Source: Diplodia intermedia (Eukaryota > Ascomycota > Dothideomycetes > Botryosphaeriales > Botryosphaeriaceae). From it: a stretch of 64,000 nt of DNA. The position numbers were made by a program, and so were the translations under genes. Each line of letters begins with the position of its first letter. Position 1 is the first letter of the stretch. The notes beneath the pieces were generated by a model. The model was not told the DNA's origin. It saw nothing but the letters and a program-made list of their open reading frames with translations, and did no database searches. Positions 55,121-64,000 of this stretch are shown piece by piece. The DNA lies in the NCBI GenBank assembly GCA_021495925.1, contig JAKEKT010000003.1:682001-746000 (forward strand), read 5' to 3'.

Positions 55121-56122
55121 TCAAGTTCCCTTCCTCAAAGAGTTGTAATGCTCTCCCAAGCCAAAGCCGTGCTTGTAGTACGCCAGCCATAGTTCCTTCT
55201 CTTCCCCATCTGCCGGAGTCTGGCCCTCGGCACCAGGCTCAATGGTGTCCACCCTGCCATCGGAGTGAAGCACCTTGATGTTGACGCCATACGTTCTTGC
55301 CAGCGCCAACAACTCCATGTGCCCACCCCACTCCCCAGAATCTCGGACCTTGATCACGTAGGAGTCCAGCGGCTCTTCCATGAACGGCACAAAGTCGTCC
55401 GGATGCGAGGCGATCCAATCCGCCGCCGCCTTTCGTACTGTTCTGTAACTTTCCTTCTTATTGCCCCCAGCCTCTCCATTTTCTTGTCCAATTACGTTTG
55501 GTGTTATCCGCGGCTTCAAGTCGAGGTCCTGGGCGGCCATTCCGTCGGCGATGGCGCTGTACAGGCAGTGTCCGTCGGCGCGAATGACCTGCTCCTTCAG
55601 CCCGCGCTTCTCGAACTGCTCGACCAGAGCAGCGCGCTCGGCCTTGCGCATGTCGGGCATGGACTGCGCCTCCGCGGCGGCTTCGGCGACCAGGGCGTCC
55701 TGCTCGGCCGCGCGGCGAGCCAGTCGAGCCTTTTGACGGTTGCCCTTGCGCTTCGGTCCCTGCGATTGTTGTTCCGCAGCATCATCCGGGGCGGCGGCGG
55801 TGCCGTCGGCCGCGGGCTGTTGGCTCGAGGACATCGAAAGCTTCTCGGCGGCGGCGTCTGCGAGGTCGTGGTCGTTGTCGTTGTCGTCGTTGTCGGCTCC
55901 GTCTCCGGCAGCTTCGGGGTCGGCATCGTCGCCGTCACCTGTTGCGTTGCCGGTGAGCTCGGCGAGCTCGCGTGCTTGTCGCTCCTTCAGCTCTTGCTCG
56001 AGCCTTGCGCATTCGTCGTTGACGCCTTTGCGGGTCTTCTTGGTGGCGGCCTTCTTCTTCTGCGTGACGCGGGCCTGCAGATCCCGCAGCTCCTTGCGGT
56101 GCCTGGCCTGTAACTCGTCCAT
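55121..56122 (-). CDS. OTU2: OTU-domain deubiquitinase (Otu2/OTUD6-like)
   Basis: Intronless, 333 residues from the ATG at 56122 (MDELQARHRKEL). The open frame continues 19 codons upstream to a TTG, but no ATG is there. Family members remove ubiquitin, and yeast Otu2 acts on 40S ribosomal ubiquitin during translation. Residues 1-55 are a coiled coil rich in Lys, Glu and Arg, then an acidic low-complexity linker (about 56-115), then a basic helix KRKGNRQKARLARRAAEQDA. The OTU catalytic domain starts at about 175. IRADGHCLYSAIADGM contains D183 and nucleophile C186, EWGGHMELLALA supplies the conserved WGG, and the C-terminal GLGEHYNSL supplies H325. All three catalytic positions are intact. The gene ends 112 bases from the convergent methyltransferase stop. 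Confidence 0.93.
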   Translation of the reverse strand: MDELQARHRKELRDLQARVTQKKKAATKKTRKGVNDECARLEQELKERQARELAELTGNATGDGDDADPEAAGDGADNDDNDNDHDLADAAAEKLSMSSSQQPAADGTAAAPDDAAEQQSQGPKRKGNRQKARLARRAAEQDALVAEAAAEAQSMPDMRKAERAALVEQFEKRGLKEQVIRADGHCLYSAIADGMAAQDLDLKPRITPNVIGQENGEAGGNKKESYRTVRKAAADWIASHPDDFVPFMEEPLDSYVIKVRDSGEWGGHMELLALARTYGVNIKVLHSDGRVDTIEPGAEGQTPADGEEKELWLAYYKHGFGLGEHYNSLRKGT

Positions 56123-56449
56123 GGTCGGCGTTGCGGGGGAAGGGAGCGAATAGCGTCGGCGGGGCGAGGGATTGGGCAAAGGAAAGTTTGCAGAGCTCTT
56201 GAAAGTTTGTGGGGGGGAAAAAGGCGAGTCAGCGCCCCGCGGTAAAGCAAAGCCACAGCTCGCGGGCGATCCCCTCCGATTCGGTGCCGGCCGACTTGCC
56301 TCGGCATTGGGCCTACTACGTACGTTTCCCCAGACTACTGACGCGGGACAGCTCGCTGGGGAAGCCGACTACTTGAAGCAAACCGCCTGCCGCCATGCTC
56401 CGGCTTTGCTTTCCAACCCCAGTCAGTTGAATCATCAACTACCGCCGCA

Positions 56450-57374
56450 ATGGATGTCAACAACCTCTTCAGCGTCAAGGTACGGCAACGGCTGCTGCAT
56501 CACCGCAAGTGTCCACCCAGCGAGCTAACGCACGACGTGCTTCAGGGCAAGGTCGTCCTCGTCACCGGCGGCGCCAAAGGCATCGGCCGCATGATCTCCG
56601 AAGGCTTCGTCGCCAACGGGGCCAAAGTCTACATCTCGTCGCGCGACGCCAAGGCGTGCGACGCGGCCGTCGCCGAGCTCAACGCGGCGGGCCAGGCCAG
56701 CGGCGGCAGCGCGCACGCCATCCCGGCCGACTTCTACAAGGAAGAAGAGTGCAGGCGGCTGGCGGACGAGCTGGGGCGGCGCGAGCGGCGCCTGCACGTG
56801 CTGGTCAACAACTCGGGCTCCAACTGGGGCGCGCCGTACGACGAGTACCCCGAGTCGGCGTGGGTGCGCGTGCTCACGCTGAACCTGCACCGCGTCTTCA
56901 CCATCACCCAGCTGGTGACGCCGCTGCTCGAGAAGGCGGCCGCCGAGGGCGAGCCCGCGCGCGTCATCAACATCGGCTCCGTCGACGGCCTGCGCGTGCC
57001 CGCGCTCGAGACGTTCGCCTACTCGAGCAGCAAGGCCGGCCTGCACCATCTGAGCCGCGTGCTCGCGAGCCACCTCGGCAAGAGGAACATCACGTAAGCT
57101 TCTCCTTCTCCGTGCTAGATCGAAGGGTGGGTGTAGAGGCTCACGCTGCGGCAGTTCCAACACGCTGGCCTGTGGGCCGTTCGAGTCGAAGATGATGGCC
57201 GCGACCCTGAAGCAGTATAAGGATGTGATCGAGTCGGGGATCCCACTGCACCGCATCGGCAGTCCTGAGGACGTTGCGGGCGCCTGTCTTTTCCTGTCCA
57301 GCAAGGCTGGCAGTTTTGTCAACGGGGCGACCATCGCTCTGGACGGCGGCAGCGTGATCAATGCGAAGCTTTGA
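56450..57374 (+). CDS. Short-chain dehydrogenase/reductase (RhlG-like 3-oxoacyl reductase type)
   Basis: Three exons, 56450-56479, 56546-57093 and 57155-57374, give 265 residues. The first intron (66 bases, GTACGG donor, GAGCTAACG branch, TGCTTCAG acceptor) is a multiple of three with no stop, so it reads as coding unless removed. Splicing yields the typical start MDVNNLFSVKGKVVLVTGG. The second intron is 61 bases (GTAAGC, GCGGCAG). The Rossmann motif TGGAKGIG is at 17-24 and NNSG at 98-101. The catalytic Ser is in INIGSVDG (S155), and Y169 and K173 are in YSSSK. The C-terminal DGGSVINAKL ending is typical of fungal relatives annotated as rhamnolipid biosynthesis 3-oxoacyl-ACP reductases. It uses NADP(H) or NAD(H) to reduce a carbonyl; the substrate is unknown. 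Confidence 0.93.
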
Positions 57375-57599
57375 ACCTTTGCATCAGTGCAGTCTAGATC
57401 GAATTGTATCAAGGAGACAAGCTCAGCGGAAGGATTGAAGTCTGCCTTGCACATGGCATGCGGGCGGCCCGAGCACGTTTAATTGAAGCGGGCACCAGGC
57501 CACTATAGATCAAAGCCTTTACCCGAACTGACCGGTAGGGAAACGATAATCTAATTAAGGCGTTCTATCAATAATCTAGAAAGCTCCAAGGCCACGAGG

Positions 57600-59760
57600 T
57601 CAGATTGCTCCTTTGATCAGGCTCCAAGCATGGACGGCGTTGAGCCCGAGGATCTTTGGCACCGCCGATCCTGCATCCTCCGCGCCAAGTGCCCGTAGAT
57701 CGCTCGATACCACGCTGAAGACGCCCACAGTCAAACAGATTCTAACAATGAGATCGAACAGGTCGATAACCTCGGTAAAGCCCAGGCCGAACCTCTGCGC
57801 CAGGAAGAGCTTGAGTAGACACTGCCGATACAGCCGTGCATCATGACAATTACGCATAACGTACTCGTCGCACGTCGCAAAACCTTTCGGCCTGATGTCT
57901 TCACGAGCGAAAGCCGGACTGCAGCCTTGCACAGCGTCTGGATAGCTTGGTGCTGCCGGCGGACAGCGCAGTTTGCGGAGAAGTTGCCAGCCACTAGTGA
58001 CCCCTAATTGACTGAGTTGGAACGGCAGTGGCTCGACGTATCTCGGATGATTCAGGGGCAGTAGCTTTAGTGCCTGCGGGTTTGATATCCATGCAGTCTT
58101 GTTCTTCTCGTCGGTAAAGAGGGATTCGCGGTCCAAGGCTTCGGATGTGTGATAGTAGTGCACAAACCGGCTATAGAAGGCCGGGTTGGTTACATTGATA
58201 TCCAAAGAATTGGATGATTGATCCTCCTTTGCACTAGAGGAGAGAATTTCCTCGGTCTCGCCAAGGCCGGGAGCAGGTGTATAGGAAACTCGAATAGGCT
58301 GGTCTGTGTGGCTGACAAGGTAACGGAGGTACCTGCGGAAGAATGATTCCAGATGCCTACAAGGCCGAGTTAGTGAACGGTCATCCAAACATGAGTGGAG
58401 CACTGACTTTTCGATTGCTGTGGGATCTCTGCCGATACCTGTAGGCACGACCTCGGGCCGAAAGAACACCTCAAGCTTTCGCCAAAAGTAAAGCTTGTAC
58501 GCTTCCTTCACTATCCTTGGGAATGTGACCAGGCCTACCCACCACCAATCCCTAATGAAGTATAACGCTTGCCATATAGACAGCGTGCTAGGGTCTAGTG
58601 GTGGCCCATCTGAGAATACCCGTGCTACGAGTTTCGGATGTTGTTCAGACGATCGAAGAACAATGTTGTTGTCGATGTGAGAAACTCCTTGGGCCATATG
58701 GAACGGATCGATCGCGGTCAAAGAATAGGAGCCCTTCCGAGAATTAAATGGAGAAACGTGAAAGTCCTTGGTCCAGGCGTCCGTGAACTTTGTAGATTGT
58801 TTGGCGTGTCCAGTTGTGTCGGTGTCGTCCGATAAATCGTCGACATCATGGCTTAAACCCTTGAGTAGATACATGCGCCTCTCGCCGAAGGTGTTGTTTA
58901 CTTCCAAAATCATCATGACAAGCTGATGGCTGGCGGAGTAGATGTACCAGAAGGAAACAGGGTTAAAAGAATAGCCGAGGAACTTTGCTGCCGTTACAAG
59001 ATAGGCGTGGTGCCATTCTTCGTCGGAGATGCCCTGTACCAATTAGCTGCATCCAATTGATGAAAATATATACACACACCTGAGACCGCAGATATTGCGC
59101 CAGCTTCCCTTTAAGGCTAAGGCTCTCACCACCACGCTCAAGGTAGTCGGATCCCTGTATATGAAACCAACCTTTGCTTCTTGATGTACGAGACAGCAAC
59201 CCCGTATCAACCGATACCATTGAAGTATTGGGGCAGTTGTTTTCCTCGGGACCAACCGGGACGCCGACAAGAAGATAGGAATATGCGAAAGAATGCTTTT
59301 TGGGGAACATACGGGTGTGTGTAGTACGGCAGGGAAACACTAGCGGTCTGCAATGCTTCTCAGGGTTCTGGCTCTCTGTTGAGAGACCTTGTTCGTAGTC
59401 ATTACCTCTGAAAAGCACTCCTGACATCAAGAACGCGGCAATCAACAAAGCCAGAGATATGGCAAGAGCTGAAAGAGCATGTCCTGAAGTGAACTGAGAT
59501 AAAGTCCGGATCAGCGCGGGATCTGTAGGTCGTGAAGCAACGATAACAAGCAAAGCGTCAACAATTGCGGTTCGCGTGTCGCCAGATGTAAGCCTGGCGA
59601 GCCATAGGACGTTCCCAGTCGAGTAACAGGCGGCAACGACATTAAGTGACCCGTGCAAGAAGAGGGAAACGGCACTTGCGGATGTCAAAGTAACCACAGC
59701 CTTAGACAAGGACCAGCGTGAGCGAGCAGTTCCTGCGTCGCCAACAACAGGTGAAGCCAT
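57600..59760 (-). CDS. DUF1365 membrane protein
   Basis: Exons 59760-59080, 59033-58408 and 58356-57600 give 687 residues. Intron 1 is 46 bases (GTGTGT donor, GCTAATT branch, TACAG). Intron 2 is 51 bases (GTCAGT donor, CACTAAC branch, TTGTAG), a multiple of three without an in-frame stop, so it could be read through to give 704 residues; I favour splicing. Hydrophobic spans lie at about 21-45 and 93-116, and another near the C-terminus (FDLIVRICLTVGVFSVV). The DUF1365 hallmarks are KKHSFAYSYLLVGVPVG (about 154-170), EEWHHAYLVTAAKFLGYSFN and PVSFWYIYS (about 232-260), and later DPFHMAQGVSHID. The family's biochemistry is unknown. In bacteria it is often next to fatty-acid cyclopropane synthases, which hints at lipids, but no such gene is here. 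Confidence 0.88.
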
Positions 59761-59994
59761 GCGGGAGAGGTGGAGTGGTGACAGAGACGTGAAGCCGGAG
59801 ACGTTAGATCATCACTGCCGGAATGTACAGGGATCTCTTGCACGCACTAGAGCCTTTCAGGCCAAGCGTCTCAGCAAACGCCGACTTGCCGATCGATTTT
59901 CTACATGGCCGCAGAAAACTTACCTCCGCGTTCAAGCGCAAGTGCTCTCTGCGCCGAACGACCGCCCACGCCCAGCACTGTTGCGACCGCCAAT
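59761..59994. promoter_or_regulatory. Short divergent promoter between DUF1365 and HAS1
   Basis: Only about 230 bases separate the two divergent starts, so the genes likely share a bidirectional promoter. No clear TATA box is seen. If HAS1 begins at its upstream ATG (59905) the shared region is even shorter, 144 bases. Confidence 0.55.
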
Positions 59995-62241
59995 ATGTCG
60001 CCCATAGCCATCGCCGATTCCAAGAAGCGCAAGCGCAAGAGCAGCAAAAAGGCCGCCGACGCTGAAGAAGCAGAAACTACCGTCACCGAGGTCGCGCCCG
60101 CCCCCAAGAAGTCGTCGAAAAAATCCACCAAGAAGTCCGACAAGGCGGCGAAGAGGAAGCTTGCCGAAAGCGACGAGGAGAGCGATGTTCCCGTCGAAGA
60201 TGCTGTTCCGGAGGAGAACGAGTCGGAGAACGACGACGATGCGGACGACAAGCCTCCCGCAGACGGTAGCGACAACGAGGAGGGTGACGCAGAGCTAGAC
60301 AATGCTGCTACCACAGCTTTCGAATCACAGCTGTCGCTACCTGCGGTAGACGGAGCGGAGCCGAAGAGGTTTGCGGACCTGAACCTGTCGGATAAGACCC
60401 AAAAAGCGATAAAGGAAATGGGCTTCGACAACATGACCGAGATTCAAGCCAAGGGTATTCCGCCGCTCCTGGCTGGTAAGGATCTCCTTGGTGCGGTAAG
60501 TCATCTCTGCACTGTGCTGCGCAGAGCTTTGCTGACCTCGATATAGGCGAAAACCGGATCTGGCAAGGTATGCAAAATGCCCAAGAGCTTAGCTCGACCC
60601 CAGAAGCTTACTATACCTAGACTCTGGCATTCCTCATTCCCGTTGTCGAGATGTTGCACAGCCTCCGCTTCAAGCCCCGCAACGGTACTGGAGCAATCGT
60701 CATTAGCCCTACCAGAGAGCTGGCACTGCAAATATTCGGCGTCGCGCGCGAGCTCATGGAGCACCACACACAGACTTTTGGCATAGGTTGGTCTCTGCCG
60801 TAAGGAATGGTTCGATAATGGTAGTCTGACTTTCTCCGATAGTTATGGGTGGGGCCAACCGTAAGGCCGAGCAGATTAAGCTCGAAAAGGGCGTAAACCT
60901 TCTCATTGGTAAGTCGGCCCTCTTCTACCTCTGGTTTCGGACTCGCGGTTTCATCTTGAATTCTCGAATCTATCTTCCCCTTCCCAAATCATTTATGCTC
61001 AGAAGTTCATTAACTAACTCCATTCCAGCCACCCCGGGTAGACTACTCGACCACCTGCAAAACACCCCCGGTTTCGTCTTCAAGAATTTGCGTACACTTG
61101 TCCTGGATGAAGCCGATAGAATTTTGGAAACCGGATTCGAAGATGAAATGCGCCAGATCGTAAAGGTTCGTTTGCTCTTCTCGAGGCATCCCCAGGCATG
61201 CATGACGAGCTAAGGCTAACCTTTTTAATTAGATCCTTGGCAACCCTCAAACACGCCAAACCGGTAAGTCGAAAATAATACATGCCGATCTCTTGCAATA
61301 CTGATGTACTATAGCGCTGTTTTCGGCAACCCAAACCACGAAAGTCGAGGACCTTGCAAGAATCTCGCTCAAGCCTGGTCCCCTCTTCATCTCCGTGGAC
61401 CATTACAAGGAGCATGCTACCGCGGACGGCTTGGACTTGGGCTTCGTCGTGTGCGACTCAGATCTCCGGTTCAGGTTGCTTTTCACGTTCCTGAAGAAGC
61501 ACCAGAAGAAGAAGGTCATTGTTTTTACGAGCTCATGTGCATCCGGTAAGATTTCCTACCCTCACTCACGATCTACCGTCATGCTAACCGTCTATAGTCG
61601 AATACCTTACGAGTCTGCTCAACTATATCGATCTGCCTGTACTGGGCCTTTCAGGAAAGATGAAGCAGCAGAAGCGGACCGCTACCTTCTTTGAGTTCGC
61701 CAACAGCCAAGCCGGCTGCCTGATCGCGACGGACGTGGCAGCTCGTGGTCTCGATATCCCCGCCGTGGACTGGGTCATTCAGCTGGACCCCCCGGATGAC
61801 GCACGGAGCTTCATTCACCGCGCCGGACGTACGGCGAGAGCCGGCAAGAGCGGACGTTGTCTCCTAGTCCTGAACCCGTCGGAAGTGGGCTTCATCAAGG
61901 TGCTCCGGGAAGCGAGGGTCGAGCTCACCGAGTTTGACTTCCCGGAGAAGAAGTTGCTCAACATCCAGAGCCAGCTCGAGAAGCTCATCTCAAGCAACTA
62001 CTATCTCAACAAGTCTGCCAAGGAGGCGTTCCGTTCGTATCTCAACGCTTATGCCAGCCACAGTCTTCGCAGCATCTACTCCGTGGAAAAGCTGGACTTG
62101 AAGAAGGTGGCACGCAGTTTCGGATTCACTGCCCCTCCGCGGGTGGATATTCAGCTTGGCTCAAGCATGAGGGACAAGAAGCAAGAGGGCAGAAGGGGCT
62201 ACGGCAGCCAGCCTCGCCAGGCGAAGAGATTCAAACACTAA
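59995..62241 (+). CDS. HAS1: DEAD-box ATP-dependent RNA helicase Has1
   Basis: Eight exons: 59995-60495, 60547-60567, 60621-60786, 60843-60908, 61029-61165, 61233-61263, 61315-61545 and 61598-62241, in frame, 598 residues. Exon 2 is a 21-base micro-exon encoding exactly the Walker A core AKTGSGK. Has1 is a nucleolar helicase needed for both 40S and 60S ribosome assembly. An N-terminal Lys-rich, acidic tail (residues 1-125) precedes the Q-motif region (GFDNMTEIQAKGI). Then come AKTGSGKT, PTRELALQ, a GG motif, TPGRLLDH, VLDEADRILE (DEAD), FSATQTTK (SAT), VIVFTSS, ATDVAARGLDIP and HRAGRTARAG, all intact. The C-terminal FGFTAPPRVDI matches Has1. An alternative ATG at 59905 would add 30 residues (MAAENLPPRS); I chose 59995 because the basic tail begins there, but the choice is not certain. 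Confidence 0.96.
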
Positions 62242-64000
62242 GGCGCGCGTTCTCCCCAGCAAAGTCATGTAGAGAGAACTTTGGCTTGAATCAACGGTAC
62301 GGAAAAAAGGGAGTAAGGAGTTTGGGTGCGTAGAAATATCTTTCTCTCCTTTAATGAGAGCCGCATGCTCTGGAGGATGCCGAGGGCCTCGCGTTGGCTG
62401 TAGAAAATGCAGAAGACACTGGAATTATGTCGGCAGCACAAGTGTGCCTTGTGCCTCACTGAACACCTTTGGGACGAGTTGAAAATTCTGCCTGGCCGCG
62501 TATGTCATTCTATAAATTCTTCCAGAAGTCGACGCCCGGGCCATCGGTTCAATGTCAACGATGGTGGCTCAGCCGTTGCATTCTTTATGAGCCAATCTCG
62601 TGCGGGAGGCTGAGCCCGCGCCGACGAGCCCCTTCAATGGAGCTTGAAGATTGTTCACTCCGACATACGGACTTAGCGCGTGGCTAACCCTACCGCGGGT
62701 GGTAAAAGCCGTGATGAATGTTAGTAGTGCTGGGTAGCTTCGCCGCGAGGCCGATCCACCGGCGCCTAGCCCCCAGCCGAATCCGATACACAGCTAGCTT
62801 GTCTCGAGATAGTGTATCCGGATTCGAGACGTTACAGCCAAAAGCGTCTCACATATTTGCTCCCCGTAGTAACGGGTTTCGGGCGGCAGAAAAGGCCGAG
62901 AGCCCAGAGTTAATGGAAATGAAAAAGGGTCCGAGGCAGTTATACCAAACGTGCAGAGTTCGACCGGCGCGACGGCTGCCCCAGCATCCGCGACGGAACA
63001 CCAGCGTGCGCTTCGACGAACCTTTATCCTCCCGCAAATAGGGTTTGGGCATGAGGCACAGCGAGCGGCAAACGCTCGCTTGTAGGGGAGCTGCATTGAT
63101 GGCGAACTTTCTTCAGGTGCCAAGGCCACACGGATTTTGGGGTCAGCGTCTCATCTTCGTCGCTAGCCGCCGCGCGCAATGATTGGCGCGTTGGGAGCCA
63201 GGGAGCCAGGGAAAGCTGCAGCACCCCCGGGAGCCACATTTGCAATAAAGAGCCTCAATATTCACGTCGATTGGCTGCCGCGCGCCCGCCAGACCTGCAC
63301 GATGGCGCCGGTGCGGCGCGGCGGCGCGCCAGTCGGATCCGACGAGGCAGGCGCCGCACACAAGAAAAGTCCAAGCCGGGCAGTGCTGGGCCAAGGACGG
63401 GTGCAGTTGCGAGGGAAAAGGCGTTCCTCCATCATCGCGAGCCCGCGGCGGGTGGGGTGGGTTATTGTGCCTGTGATTTGCGTGGTACGCAATCAGACAA
63501 GGGCCGGCCCAACGACTCCGCCGATCAGCAGATGGGTCACGCCCGTGGGCTGGCGGGCCCGATGCGGTCGCGGCAGGATTGCTGGCGTCTGGCACCCAGG
63601 CGGAGAGGGGCAACCCCGGCGCAGGGCGATCGCTGCGGGATGATCAAGCAGCGATGATGATGATGTTGCTGCTGAGCTGGCTGCAGCGCGAATCGAACAG
63701 GCAGCCAGCTGGCGGGGGACAAAATTAGAAAGTGATGGTACGGCTGGGATGGCGGGTACAGGGCGTCTCGTAACTGCAGAGCGCAATCGGGGTGGCGACG
63801 GCGATGACGCACGGATGGGGGCCTTGGCCGCGGCCACGGTGGCCACCTGTGAGCGTGCGGCTCGCGTTGGCGCCGCACGCCGGACGCGTTCTGCTGGCGG
63901 GCGTGCTGCTGGGAGACGCGCCCGGCGGCGGAACGAAGTACGGGTACGAGGAGGGGTCGCGAGGGACGAGGCTGCCGTGCTGCCGTCTTGTCCCCCTCGG
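62242..64000. other. Right-hand intergenic region
   Basis: About 1.75 kb without a supportable gene. The first 150 bases are the 3' flank of HAS1. Positions 63,140-64,000 are GC-rich, with overlapping open frames on both strands that carry no motif; part may belong to a gene continuing beyond the window. Confidence 0.45.

Overview
The window is nuclear DNA from a filamentous ascomycete (Pezizomycotina). The genes are compact and GC-rich in third positions. Many are split by short GT-AG introns (46-217 bases) with CTAAC/CTGAC-type branch points and variable phase. The gene set (HET protein, DUF7730 protein, fungal DHA1-type MFS pumps, Fre-type ferric reductase, Has1, prefoldin 4) is typical of that group. 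There is no sign of bacterial operons, CRISPR arrays or an intact transposon, and I could not support any tRNA or rRNA gene. Class or genus cannot be fixed from this sequence alone.

Layout. Positions 1-10,300 are gene-poor: a possible C-terminal gene end at the left edge, a three-exon unknown gene (621-2094, minus), an acidic repeat protein with a Myc-like nuclear signal (5578-6760, minus) and a small one-span membrane protein (9820-10218, plus). An intronless ferric reductase lies at 14133-15968 (plus). Positions 16-25 kb form a 9-kb stretch with no intact gene. It holds simple repeats, hairpins, a 10-base assembly gap and one apparently broken gene (20105-21029, minus). From 25 to 36.3 kb all genes are on the minus strand: DUF7730 protein, APC-family permease, six-exon MFS transporter, prefoldin subunit 4, and a membrane-anchored kinase-like protein without catalytic residues. 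From 38 to 51 kb lie a Ser/Thr-rich single-span protein with NPF and PPxY motifs, an IFI6/ISG12-like small hydrophobic protein, a second kinase-like protein with a degenerate active site, and a HET-domain protein. From 51 to 62.3 kb the genes are dense: a second MFS transporter, a TPMT-type methyltransferase, an OTU deubiquitinase, a RhlG-like short-chain reductase, a DUF1365 membrane protein and the DEAD-box helicase Has1.

The genes do not form one recognisable pathway. Housekeeping functions (Has1 in ribosome assembly, prefoldin in actin/tubulin folding, OTU in ubiquitin removal) are interleaved with transport (two MFS, one APC permease, ferric reductase) and accessory genes. The part that most resembles an accessory or self-recognition neighbourhood is 41-51 kb (IFI6-like, kinase-like, HET), but a functional link is inference only. 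Exon boundaries below were placed by hand from splice signals and checked for reading frame; they are not backed by transcripts.
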